From: Marisa cornuarietis
Taxonomy: Eukaryota > Mollusca > Gastropoda > Architaenioglossa > Ampullariidae
Reading direction: 5' to 3'
Assembly (NCBI GenBank): GCA_004794655.1
Contig: SMMW01000145.1
Location: forward strand, 564,501 to 628,500
Length of the DNA: 64,000 bases
Under the pieces are notes generated by a model. That model did not search any database. It saw only the letters and a list, made by a program, of their open reading frames with translations, and was not told where the DNA came from. The position numbers and the translations under genes were made by a program. How positions within the stretch are numbered: position 1 is the stretch's first letter; the number at the start of each line of letters is the position of its first letter. Below are positions 1 through 12,800 of the stretch, one piece after another.

Positions 1-67
1 CCACAAGTTACGTGAGGCTTTTTTTGCAGCATGACAAAGCCAGCTTCACCTACAGCTGTCTTCATCC

Positions 68-2016
68 GTAATGTATCACTTACAAAGTAACGTACCCTCA
101 TAAACGGTAACGTCTCGCTTACAAAGTAACGCACGCTCACATACGGTTACGTCTCGTTTACAACGTAACCCACCCTCACATACGGTAACGTCTCGCTTAC
201 AAAGTAACGCACCCTCAAATTCAGTAACGTAGTGTTACAAGGTAACGCACCCTCACATTCAGTAACGTATTGCTACAACGTAACGCACCCTCAAATTCAG
301 TAACGTAGTGTTACAAGGTAACGCACCCTCACATCCAGTAACGTATCGCTTACAAGGTAACGCACCCTCACATTCAGTAACGTAGTGTTACAAGGTAACG
401 CACCCTTACATTCAGTAACGTATTGCTACAACATAACGCACCCTCACATCCAGTAACGTATTGTTTACAAGGTAACGCACCCTCACATTCAGTAACGTAT
501 TGCTACAAGGTAACGCACCCTCACATTCAGTCACGTATTGCTTACAAGGTAACGCACCCTCACATTCAGTAACGTAGTGTTACAAGGTAACGCACCCTCA
601 CATTCAGTAACGTATTCCTTACAACGTATCGCACCCTCACATTCAGTAACGTAGTTACAAGGTAACGCACCCTCACATTCAGTAACGTATTGCTACAACG
701 TAACGCACCCTCACATTCAGTAACGTATTGCTACAACGTAACCCACCCTCACATTCAGTAACGTAGTGTTACAAGGTAACGCACCCTGACATCCAGTAAC
801 GTATCGCTTACAAGGTAACGTACCCTCACATTCAGTAACGTATTGCTACAAGGTATCGCACCCTCACATTCAGTAACGTATTCCTTACAACGTATCGCAC
901 CCTCACATTCAGTAACGTAGTGTTACAAGGTAACGCACCCTCACATTCAGTAACGTATCGCTTACAAGGTAACGCACCCTCACATTCAGTAACGTAGTGT
1001 TACAAGGTAACGCACCCTTACATTCAGTAACGTATTGCTACAACATAACGCACCCTCACATCCAGTAACGTATTGTTTACAAGGTAACGCACCCTCACAT
1101 TCAGTAACGTATTGCTACAAGGTAACGCACCCTCACATTCAGTAACGTATTGCTTACAAGGTAACGCACCCTCACATTCAGTAACGTAGTGTTACAAGGT
1201 AACGCACCCTCACATTCAGTAACGTATTGCTACAACGTAACGCACCCTCACATTCAGTAACGTATTGCTACAACGTAACCCACCCTCACATTCAGTAACG
1301 TAGTGTTACAAGGTAACGCACCCTGACATCCAGTAACGTATCGCTTACAAGGTAACGTACCCTCACATTCAGTAACGTATTGCTACAAGGTATCGCACCC
1401 TCACATTCAGTAACGTATTCCTTACAACGTATCGCACCCTCACATTCAGTAACGTAGTGTTACAAGGTAACGCACCCTCACATTCAGTAACGTATTGCTA
1501 CAACGTAACGCACCCTCACATTCAGTAACGTAGTGTTACAAGGTAACGCACCCTCACCTCCAGTAACGTATCGCTTACAAGGTAAAGTACCCTCACATTC
1601 AGTAACGTATTGCTACAAGGTAACGCACCCTCACATTCAGTAACGTAGTGTTACAAGGTAACGCACCCTTACATTCAGTAACGTATTGCTACAACGTAAC
1701 GCACCCTCACATTCAGTAACGTAGTGTTACAAGGTAACGCACCCTCACATTCAGTAACGCATTGTTACAAGGTAACGCACCCTCACATTCAGTAACGTAT
1801 TGTTACAACGTATCGCACCCTCATATTCAGTAACGTATTGTTACAAGGTAACGCACCCTCACGTTCAGTAATGTATTGTTACAAGGTAACGCACCCTCAC
1901 ATTCAGTAACGCATTGTTACAACGTAAGGCACCCTCATATTCAGTAACGTATTGTTACAAGGTAACGCACCCTCACGTTCAGTAATGTATTGTTACCAGG
2001 TATCACATATTCGGTA
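68..2016. repeat. Minisatellite array A, ~37-38 bp unit
   Basis: About 50 head-to-tail copies of a unit containing CACCCTCACATTCAGTAACG followed by a TA(T/G)TG(C/T)TACAAGGTAACG-type half. The unit itself has the short echo GTAACG twice. The leftmost copies (68-230) are the most diverged, with CTCATAAACGG variants. Copies near 1800-2010 are also variant (CTCATATTC, GTTCAGTAATG). Marked variants recur as blocks: the rare CACCCTGACATCC variant is at 782 and 1319, and the CACCCTTACATTC variant at 401 and 1013, which shows that multi-unit segments were duplicated. No coding potential is seen. Confidence 0.95.
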
Positions 2017-5000
2017 AGTTGCTCGCCTAAGTGACGCTCGCTAAACACGTTGCAGACACCTCTAGAATAGAAGTGAGTACGTCACTCGTGTTAAATGAAG
2101 CTGCCAGAGCCACAGACAAGTGATGGAGACGTTCAGACTGTGAAACCGATCCAGCACCGGAGAAAATTCGCGAACGTCTGTCAAAGTACAGACAAGCAGA
2201 CATCGTTCTCCCGGCTCGCTGTCACACTGGCCTACAGTTGGTGGCACGTGCTGAACAATGAGGTTCCTTTCATTGCCAGACAGGACGACTTGCTCTTTGC
2301 TAACGGTCGCTAACGAACCCATGCAGTATATCCAATTTCCATTGCAAACTCGTACAAGGGGATCAGAGGAAACGTCTACGTGCGACATGCATGTTTAAAA
2401 AAATTCAGATTAATGCACGTGATGCCTGAAGCCTTTAAAACTTTACTACATTTTCCTGTTTTTTGAGAAAGAAGAAAAATACAAAAAAATTTCTTTTAGC
2501 TTTGATCTCTCTTTTCAGCCTCCAAAAAAAAAAAAATAAATAAATGATTAAATTTGCTAAAGGTTGAGAGATATATATCTCTCTCTCGCTCGCTCGCTCG
2601 CAGTTTTACTGACTCACTCTCGAAAGACCAACCCCCAGTGTTACATGTCTGTGGTATCCAACTATCGCCTGGCAGATGACATCAGGAAAATTCGAGCTTC
2701 GCGGGACAGACACCGGGAATGATCCAGGTAATCATTGAGACTACTGCTTGTCCGTGCAAAGGACAGTCGGGTCCCTTTTGTGTTTACTTGGGATCACTAA
2801 CCGTCTCTATGCTGTCTGTGACGTCACTGGGGTAATCGCGCTTCAGCTCATTGGCTCATCAATGTTTACACCATGGATCGCCAACATCCAAATTTACTGC
2901 TGTACATCTGATACAGGGATGAGCTTGACATGTGATATAGTAGTCAACCTTATGTAGTGATCTCCGTGAATTCACAAAGCACTACAAGCTTATATCTTAT
3001 ATTTATATGTACATGTATATGCACGAGATTTCCCGAGAAACAGCCATATACACATTAAATTTCATGACAGGCGACATACGCCTCGACTTCACTCGGAACT
3101 ACACTGCGGACTCTGCAATAGACGGGAATTGTTATCACTTCTTAACTGGTTTCTGATTCTGGCAGAAGATCTACGGCTGTTGATGCGAAGCTTAAAAGTA
3201 CCCAGAGTCCACCGGGACATCTCTCGGCATCGAGGGTCTGGTCTGTCCCTGCGCCAGAAGTTGTCTGATAAACACAGATGGCCTTTAGTGCGTCCTCGTG
3301 CTTACTGATGGTATTTATACTGACATGACATTACACAAAGAAAGTTTCACGACTGGACACAGACACACAGCTGTGTAGACACCCATGCACGAGAGAACAT
3401 CGCACGCTTTAAAGCGAAGCAGTTATGGACAGTAATAATTAAAAATAATCAACGACTTTGAACAGAAACAATAATAGAGGAAACAGCAGTTAGCATAAAC
3501 ATCTATCAGTTGAAATAAACATGAACGGAAACACTTATTTTTGCAGTAACAACAACGTAATTAAAAACAATATTAACAAAACAGATTATACGTATAAGCA
3601 ACTGAAACAAACATGTCCAGACACCATTCTTGTTGCAAAAAGCTGGAGCAATTACCAACAAAAACAATTATTAACAACACAAAAAACATTTCCCCGCCTA
3701 CTCCTATCACATGTGTTGTCCGCATTAGTCGTCAAAGGTTCGCAAGATTTAATTTTCATTACTGTTTCGATTATCTGCTTGTGCACGAGAGACGATCGTT
3801 TGAGCACTTCCTTTTTCCTCCCTCTGAAAGCATGGTGTCGCTGCGCGCGCTCGTTCGTGCGGTGAGGACATCAGCATCAGCAACAGTTGGTGATAAACTG
3901 GGAGCAGAGACAGGCCATCCCGAGAGGGTCACCGCATCCCCGATGCTTGTCGTTGATCCTGTCGTTGATTCACGGACTGGTCGTTGCTGTCGCTTTTATC
4001 ATCGCCAGGCAGGAGAGAGCTGGAAGAGGTGGGACATCATCTCAGGGGCGGGTCAGCCGGGCCAAAAGGAAGACAACCACAGGCGGGAAATCCGTTTGCG
4101 GCACGTGGGACAAAAGATGAATGCGACCTGCGCTGGTCGGCCTGTAATCTTCACATCACCTGTCGCCTTCCGTGGCACAGACTAAGAGGAGATAGTGCCG
4201 AGCGCCCAGATAACCGAGAGGGAAGGGAGCGAGAGATGAATGACAGGACGGGTGGAGTAATGACACGTGACGAGGCTAGTTAAAGGTTAACAGCTTTGTC
4301 TGTGTCAGGGTGTGGAAACAGGCCAATCTTCAGTTGGAGAGCCAGGCTGTACACAGGTGAATCCATGATTTCATTTTATTTTACTGGCTGTAAGCCCAGG
4401 GGGGCATTGTAGCCATTGTTCTTAAATATCTCGGTATGTCACTATTTCTTAATTGCTGAATAGGGAATTTGTGGCAGCTTAACCTAAATTTTATTAAATT
4501 AGTTCTAAGAGCAAGGGACAAATTTATTAACTTATTCTCTAGCGGTTGCCTTGGCGGGACGGACCAAACGATTTTGCGGCCCGACGTTGCCCACCCGTCA
4601 TAAACATTCTAGTCGAACTCGTTCTGCCGCATTACTATTCTAACAGATAGTTCAAAGCATTTCCCTGTACTTATTAGACCTGTCGCATTACCATCCAAGT
4701 GTAATTAAAACAATACATTCCTTTTGCTCAGTGTCCTCGCGTAGACCAGCGAGTTCTCAAGCCGAGAATCACAGCCATGCTGCTTGGACAGAGAGACATG
4801 ACAGACTGCCTTGACCTGACCGGAAGTCACAAGCACACTGACCTGACAGCAGCTCATACCGATACTGATTGGATCTGAAGTCAGACCTGTACTCGTCTGT
4901 CTAGATAATTGATTTCTCAACATCACGGGTCACTGAGTGGCGAATACTCCAGCACCCTGCGGGAGTTTGATCAAAGGAATCCTTTGCGCTTAAAAACGTA

Positions 5001-5588
5001 TTTAAAAAGTTTCCTTTCGCATTTACAGGTCGCTGCAGGATGGCTGGCTGAGCTGAATGATCAATAATTGAACGAGTAAAACCCTGCCACTGAAGGCAGC
5101 TGTGTAGATCATTGGAAAAAAAGTGGTTTTCGTCTGTGTGCCTGCGTGGCGTTCATGTCTTTGTGAAAAGGACGAGAGAAACATGAATAGTGCTTAACCC
5201 CTTTGTTTGTGGAAATAAACTCACCTTTTCTTTCTGTGCTTCTGTCTGTTTTCCGAGTTTTTTCTGTTTTTATTTTTTCTGTGTGTGCGTGTGTGAGAGA
5301 GAAAGAAACAGAGAGAGAGAGAGAATTAAGATTGTAATGATGGTGAGTGAATGTGTAAGAAGCATGTGATGCATACCAATTAGTCTATAATCAGTCGACT
5401 TGCATGTAAGCGCCTTGAGAGCTGATGCTGAACAGAGAAACCTTCTCTCACTGTAAATTTTGATCTTGTTTCTTGGACTGGAAAGGAGGCGACTGTGTGC
5501 AGAAGTATGAAATTCCTTGCTTGGGTCAATGAGTTCGTAAGTCAAAAAAGTAAGAAGAAGCGAAGCTTGTAAAGAACCGGAAGCAGCG
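2017..5588. other. Non-repetitive stretch without recognisable gene
   Basis: I see no domain, tRNA or convincing exon here. Short open frames at 3.5-4.3 kb and around 2.1-2.4 kb overlap each other on several frames and lack recognisable motifs, so they are not called. Minor low-complexity tracts (A-runs near 2524, CT/CG near 2577, GA near 5300) are present. Confidence 0.5.
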
Positions 5589-6069
5589 TGAAGTCAGTTT
5601 ATATTGTGTGCATCCTGGACAGGAAGTCAGTTTATACAGTGTGCATCTTGGACAGGAAATCAGTTTATATTGTGTGCATCCTGGACAGGAAGTCAGTCTA
5701 TATTGTGTGTGGCAGCCTGGACAGGAAGTCAGTTTATATTGTGTGCATCCTGGACAGGAAGTCAGTCTATATTGTGTGCCAACCTGGACAGGAAGTCAGT
5801 CTATATTATGTGCCAGCCTGGACAGGAAGTCAGTTTATATTGTGTGCATCCTGGACAGGAAATCAGTCTATATTGTGTGGCAGCCTGGACAGGAAGTCAG
5901 TCTATATTGTGTGTGACAGCCTGGGCAGGAAGTCAGTTTATATTGTGTGCATCCTGGACAGGAAATCAGTCTATATTGTGTGCCAGCCTGGACAGGAAGT
6001 CAGTTTATATTGTGTGTGACAGCCTGGGCAGGAAGTCAGTCAATATTATGTGCGAGTCGGGACGAGAAG
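5589..6069. repeat. Minisatellite array B, 33/36 bp unit
   Basis: About 14 copies of a unit built from GTCAGTTTATATTGTGTGCA plus TCCTGGACAGGAA. Some copies carry a 3 bp longer GTGTGGCAGCC or GTGTGTGACAGCC junction. All unit lengths are multiples of three, so all three plus frames stay open and give spurious repetitive ORFs of 100-200 codons. I do not interpret them as protein. Confidence 0.95.
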
Positions 6070-8930
6070 CCAGTGGAGAATACGGAGAGGAGGTTTTGCA
6101 TGACTTATTGACGGAGGGACAAGACAGAATTCTACAGAACTCAAGTTTTAATGAAACAAAGGCTCAGACGAGCATGTTACTGATATGGAGTTTGTGAACA
6201 CTGCAATTCCTGACTGGACCTGGCTTTTATTTTAGAACAAACTGCTGCCATCATGGCTCTCCGAGATTCTAGACTTTCTATACTTTCCATCCAATATTTC
6301 TTAAATACATTTTATTTGATTACAATTTATAAGCTGTCGACGCCTTTCTCAGACGATCACATTTTTGTTCATCGATGTCCCTACAGTTTCCCTCCCTGGC
6401 CGGTCTGTCTGTCAGTCCCCATGGACAGCCAAGTACTGCGAGAATGTGAGGAAGCAAACAGCCCCTTTGTTACAATATTGTAAGAGGTCTAGAAGAATTG
6501 TCAGCACTCGACTGCCGTATGTACATTGTGTAGTTCTTAAATGTGCCATCAAAATGTTGATTAACTACTTGTATAATAATCTCAACCTGCACTTTGGTGC
6601 TACCTCTCACTACCTTCACCTTGCGTTTTGAGTTCCCTTAGTATGTTAACCGATCTACTATGCACAACAAATGTTGAAAACAACACAGTGTGTTTATGTT
6701 ATCATCCTTTAGATACTAGTCATGAGGCAATGCATTTGATATGTTTTCCATTATTTCTCGCTATATAAAATTGACTACCCTCACAAACATGTTTATTCTG
6801 TTATAAAAGACATATAGAGAGCAGATATGGTCCTCGGTCGATCTCTGGATGAAGGGAAACTAAGAAATGTAAGAGATGGATGATAAGGGCTGAAGAATTA
6901 GCATGTATACAGTAAAAAACCACAACATGTAGACACTCCGGATTAAGGGCTAGACTGCATCAGATGCTGTGATAACTGTAATGTGGTAAGAATATTTCTG
7001 AGACTAGAAGAAACCTGCTGTCGCAACAACGAGTATGGCAAGGGTCGTCTCCCATGGCCACCCAAAAAATCGAAATAATTTTAAAGAAGGCGAGAAAAAA
7101 ATTCCGAAGTTTCTTTGTCTTTTCTTTTTTACCTAATAAAATAAGAAAAAAGGCGCTGGCTGGAATATTTTATTTCCCAAAACGAGTCCAAGCTGCTAAA
7201 AACGTTTTGAACCGAATCTCCAGAGTAAATAAAAAAGTTGTGGGTTTGGCATATCTTCATCAGGCGCCAGGCAACTCGGCTAAAAGCCATTCGTCAAACG
7301 GAAAGCGGCAATGAAGTGTCTCTTTGTAAAGAATTTATCAACTCATTCTTGCCAATCAACAAGCTCGGCTCTATAAAGGAGGAGGCACTGGCAAGGGAGG
7401 CACATTCACTGCCTCAACGATTTACCAGGAAAAAAACGATTTTCTGCGGATAAAATCTCTGTAACTGAATTTCCACTTTTTTTTTAATTTGAGTGTTCTT
7501 CTTAACGAAGAGCGATTGGAATATGAGGCTGTTTCTGAGAACTCGTCTTTTTCCCGGCGAATTGTAAGGTTGTAAGGTCAAGAGATCTTGTACATGGAAT
7601 CTCACATCTGATGACTACTGAAGTAGCCTTATCACAGTGACCTGCTCGTTCCATAATGCTAGCCTGTATCACTTTCAGCTCGATGTTTCAAAAGTCAACG
7701 GTTCAGTCACTGTGCCTCACCTGTCTCACCTGCCTCACCTGTGTCATCGAGAACGATAGCTTTGTACTCGATGTCGTTTATCACATTTCTCAACCACCTG
7801 ACAAATGCAAGGACCTACTTTCCGTTCAATACTTGCGCATGTAAGGCGACACTCCAGGCGCACACATACTCACACACACATACACACGCACACACACTCA
7901 CACACACACGCACGCACGCACACTCACACACTCACTCACACACAATGCACCAAGCTCCTGTCATTTTCACACCTCAGCTCTCCACGGACCTTCAGCTTTG
8001 ACAGACGTGAACCGGAATGCGATGAGCCGATCAACGGCCGTTGTCAATGGCAACCCTTTGCTTCACCGCAAGTTCCGAGTGCGCAGCCTCAATCTGCCTC
8101 GCACAGCCTCAGATCCTGACTTAGGGGACTCGACCTCCCCGCATTCCCCCGGCCAATGCTCCCTACAATTCTGTCAGTCAGCCAAGATTTCTCAGTTGGG
8201 GCTGCGTGGTGCGCAGACAGATTTTACTGGGTCGGGGGAGAGGTTTTCACGCCTGAGTTGCTGTCCGCACGGTCACATCGTTCATTGACTGGCTGCTGGC
8301 TCGTGCAATCCTCTTCTGGTGGGCGATGCAGCCGTGCGCAAGGATATTCAGACGAGAGACTGGCCAAGCGGATATTTATCTTTTTGTCAACTACAGGTCC
8401 TCTCTGTCTCTTGTCCTGGTTGTTGACGTTGTTCTCACCACACGTCTGATCCAGCTACATCAGTAAATAATTAGCAAGGAAAGGTTAATTGCCTTGGTGC
8501 TTTGGCACCTCGTAAGTGGTTCATTGCGTCCCGAACACATTATGAGCAAACCTAAGTCCAGCCCTCTACTACTGCCACTTTCCTCAAATTGACTGATAAA
8601 TCAGGTTCCTATTTGTGGTAAGCGTAGTCCTCCAGTAGCAGGCCCTCGACAGTCGAGCCCAAGAACCGCCAAGCTAGGGAGCACCAATTATTGGCTAGAA
8701 AGGCTCTTCAAATCGACTCCATCGCTGCTGGGTGGATGTGTGACCCCCTGACGAACGACCGTCTGCTAGACCAGAGACTTTAAAGAGAGAAGGACTAGCA
8801 GCTCAAGCACGATAACAGATAACTTGTGACGCGCATGCGCTGGACTAAGTCATTGCCTCGATTTTTCCGGTTTCACTTTACTCAGTGTGTCACGGAGCTA
8901 CTGCCGTAATTATTTTAAGATAACAGGCAC
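6070..8930. other. No recognisable gene; CA-rich microsatellite at 7858-7952
   Basis: Overlapping short open frames occur at 7.0-7.5 and 7.7-8.4 kb but no motif, splice-consistent exon or homology is recognised. The (CACA)/(CACG) tract at 7858-7952 is a simple repeat that inflates some of the frames. Confidence 0.45.
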
Positions 8931-8933
8931 TAG

Positions 8934-9125
8934 ATGTGCGATTTCATGCTGCCCTTCATGCAAAAGTCGACAACAAAGGTTTACAATTTTTCCGCATACG
9001 AAGACTAGTCAATCAAAACTGGGAACAAGCTCTGGTGAGACCCGTAAATCGTGATTATAGCTTTAACATTGAAAGAGCGACTATTTGCTCCAGATATTTC
9101 AAACCGGAATATGTTACATTGAAGA
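8934..9125 (+). pseudogene. Decayed THAP zinc-finger fragment
   Basis: Two reading frames together resemble one THAP domain (the C2CH DNA-binding domain of P-element transposases and THAP proteins). From 8935 one frame gives CAISCCPSC, matching the N-terminal C-x(2-4)-C. From about 8975 the next frame gives NKGLQFF, then QNWEQAL and ERATICSRYFKPEY, matching the THAP pattern with its conserved Trp and the terminal Cys-x-x-His-Phe motif. A frame change is needed between the halves and the last zinc ligand His is replaced by Tyr (CSRYF), so a functional domain is unlikely. Domain assignment is by motif memory. It could come from a P-element-like transposon or a domesticated THAP gene. Confidence 0.5.
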
Positions 9126-9159
9126 TAAGTCATCTTGCAAGAGAAATATAACTTTTATA

Positions 9160-9809
9160 TTTAAAATAATTCAACTTTTCAGTGGTTATAAGTATTGCTG
9201 CGCCAGATAAAATGATTCATAGACGTAAAAATAACCGATTTATCCAACACTGTTCGTATTAGAAAGAGAGAAAGAGAGAGCGTGCACGTGTGTTTGTGTT
9301 TGAAGATAATAAGTGATCTATTATAATACGAAATCTGTTAAAATATGTTAAATAATTTGATAACACAACGCACGATGTGAATGTGTTCAAAACAACATGT
9401 TACAAAATCAATAAATAAGGATTTTAATGTGTTACAGAATATATGGAGTTTAAGGTAAGTTCCTTAGAGCCTTGGTCTGAATTAATGCTGAACTTAATTC
9501 ATTAAGAAACGATAAACTCGCTATAAACCGCTTTGTGTAACCACTCAGACAGACAATGAGGTAGAGAGCGAGAGCTTGCGGACATAATCATCTTCTTGAC
9601 TTTGAAATAAATACATAGACTACGATACAACGCTCTGTCTGACCAAAGATATTTTACATTATGATTTATATATATATATAAACATACTTTCTAAGAAGAT
9701 TTCTTCAGTATCCAAGGATTCTATTATGCTCGCGGGTACAAAACAACTGGCCCACTACACGCGCTGTGATGGCTGTCCTTTCCTTCAGTGTCTCTGACTA
9801 GACACAATA
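9160..9809. other. AT-rich spacer without recognisable gene
   Basis: Between the THAP fragment and satellite C. A short (TA)n tract is at about 9667-9680. Nothing else was recognised. Confidence 0.5.
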
Positions 9810-12800
9810 GGGCCTCTAAACCATTGTAAACAAGGTCTCTAAGCTATTATAAGCAAACAAGGTCTCTAAGCTATTATAAACCAGGTCTCTAAGTCATCCT
9901 AACAAGGTCTGTAAGCCATTATAAACAAACAAGGTCTGTAAGCCATTATAAACAAACAAGGTCTCTAAGCTATTATAAACCAGGTCTCTAAGTCATTATC
10001 AACAAGGTCTCAAAGACATTATAAACAAGGTCTGTAAGCCATTACAAACAAGGTCTCTAAGCCATTATAAACAAGGTCTCTAAGCCATTGAAAACAAGTT
10101 CTCTAAGCTATTATAAACAAGGTCTAAGACATCATAAACAAGGTCTGTAAGCCATTATAAACAAACAAGGTCTCTAAGCCATTATAAACAAGGTCTGTAA
10201 GCAAGGTCTCTAAGCCATTATAAACAAGGTCTCTAAGCCATTATAAACAATGTCTCTAAGCCATTATAAACAAACAAGATATCTAAGTCATTATAAACAA
10301 GGTCTCAAAGCCATTATAAACCAGGTCTGTAAGCCATTACAAACAAGGTCTCTAAGCCATTACAAACAAGGTCTCTAAGCCATTATAAACAAGGTCTCTA
10401 AGCCATTACAAACAAGGTCTCTAAGCCATTATAAACCAGGTCTCTAAGCCATTACAAACAAGGTCTCTAAGCCATTACCAACAAGGTCTCTAAGCCATTA
10501 TAAACCAGGTCTCTAAGCTATTATAAACCAGGTCTCTAAGTCATTTTAAACCAAGTCTCTAAGCTATTATAAACAAGGTCTCTAAGCCATTATAAACAAG
10601 GTCTCTTAGCCATTATAAACAAGGTCTCTAAGCCATCATAAACAAACGAGGTTACAAGCCATTATACACAAGGTCTCTAAGCCATTATAAACAAGGTCTG
10701 TAAGCATTAAAAACAAGGTCTTTAAGCCATTATAAACCAGGTCTCTAAGCCATTATAAACAACGTCTCTAAGCCATTATAAACCAGGTCTCTAAGCCATC
10801 ATAAACAAGGTCTGTAAGCCATTATAAACAAACAAGGTATGTAAGCCATTATAAACAAACAAGGTCTGTAAGCCATCATAAACAAGGTATCTAAGCCATT
10901 ATAGACAAGGTCTCTAAGCCATTATAAACAAGGTCTCTAAGCCATTAAAAACAAGGTCTATAAACAAGGTCTCTGAGCCATTATAAACAAGGTCTATAAA
11001 CAAGGTCTCTAAGCCATTATAAACAAGGTCTGTAAACAAGGTCTCTAAGCCATTATAAACAAGGTCTCTAAGCAAGGTCTCTAAGCCATTATAAACAAGG
11101 TCTTTAAGCCATTATAAACAAGGTCTATAAGCAAGGTCTCTAAGCCATTATAAACAAGGTCACTCAGCCATTATGAACAAGGTCTCTAAGCCATTATAAA
11201 CAAGGTCTATAAGCAAAGTCTCTAAGCCAGTATAAACCAGGTCTCTCAGCCATTATAAACAAGGTCTCTAAGCCATTACAAACAAGGTCTCTAAGCCATT
11301 ATTAACAAGGTCTCTAAGCCATTATAAACCAGGTCTCTAAGCCATTATAAACCAGGTCTCTAAGCCATCATAAGCAAGGTCTGTAAGCCTTTATAAACAA
11401 ACAAGGTCTCTAAGCCATTATAAACAAGGTCTCAAAGCAATTATAAACAAGGTCTCTAAGCCATTATAAACAAGGTCTATAAGCAAGGTCTCTAAGCCAT
11501 TATAAACAAGGTCTATAAGCAAGGTCTATAAGCCATTATAAACAAAGTCTATAAGCAAGGTCTCTAAGCCATTATAAACAAGGTCTATTAGCAAGGTCTC
11601 TAAGCCATTATAAACAAAGTCTATAAGCAAGGTCTCTAAGCCATTATAAACAAGGTCTATTAGCAAGGTCTCTAAGCCATTATAAACAAGGTCTCTAAGC
11701 CATTATAAACAAGGTCTATAAACAAGGTCTCTAAGCCATTTTAAACAAGGTTTCTAAGCCATTATAAACAAGGTCTATAAGCAAGGTCTCTAAGCCATTA
11801 TAAACAAGGTCTCTAAGCAAGGTCTCTAAGCCATTATAAACAAGGTCTCTAAGCAAGGTCTCCAAGCCATTCTAGACCAGGTCTCTAAGCCATTATGAAC
11901 AAGGTCTCTTAGCCATTATAAACAAGGTCTATAAGCAAGGTCTCTAAGCCATTATAAACAAGGTCTCTAAGCCATTATAAACAAGGTCTATAAGCAAGGT
12001 CTCTAAGCCATTATAAACAAATTCTATAAGCAAGGTCTCTAAGCCATTATAAGCAAGGTCTATTAGCAAGGTCTCTAAGCCATTATAAACAAGGTCTATA
12101 AACAAGGTCTCTAAGCCATTATAAACAAGGTCTATTAGCAAGGTCTCTATGCCATTATAAACAAGGTCTATAAACAAGGTCTCTAAGCCATTATAAACAA
12201 GGTCTATAAACAAGGTCTCTAAGCCATTATAAACAAGGTCTATAAGCAAGGTCTCTAAGCCATTATAAACAAGGTCTATTAGCAAGGTCTCTAAGCCATT
12301 ATAAACAAGGTCTCTAAGCCATTATAAACAAGGTCTATAAGCAAGGTCTCTAAGCCATTATAAACAAGGTCTCTAAGCAAGGTCTCTAAGCCATTATAAA
12401 CAAGGTCTCTAAGCAAGGTCTCCAAGCCATTCTAAACCAGGTCTCTAAGCCATCATGAACAAGGTCTATAAGCCATTATAAACAAGGTCTATAAGCAAGG
12501 TCTCTAAGCCATTATAAACAAGGTCTCTAAGCCATTATAAACAAGGTCTATAAGCAAGGTCTCTAAGCCATTATAAACAAGGTCTCTAAGCCATTATAAA
12601 CAAGGTCTATAAGCAAGGTCTCTAAACCATTATAAATAAGGTCTCTAAGCCATTATAAACAAGGTCTATAAGCAAGGTCTCTAAGCCATCATAAACAAGG
12701 TCTATAAACAAGGTCTATAAGCAAGGTCTCTAAGCCATTATAAACAAGGTCTCTAAGCAAGGTCTCTAAGCCATTATAAACAAGGTCTCTAAGCAAGGTC

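Noticed and set aside
5588..6197. Three overlapping repetitive ORFs (SVYIVCILDRK-type)
   Set aside because: Array B units are multiples of three, so all frames stay open. No independent evidence for protein.
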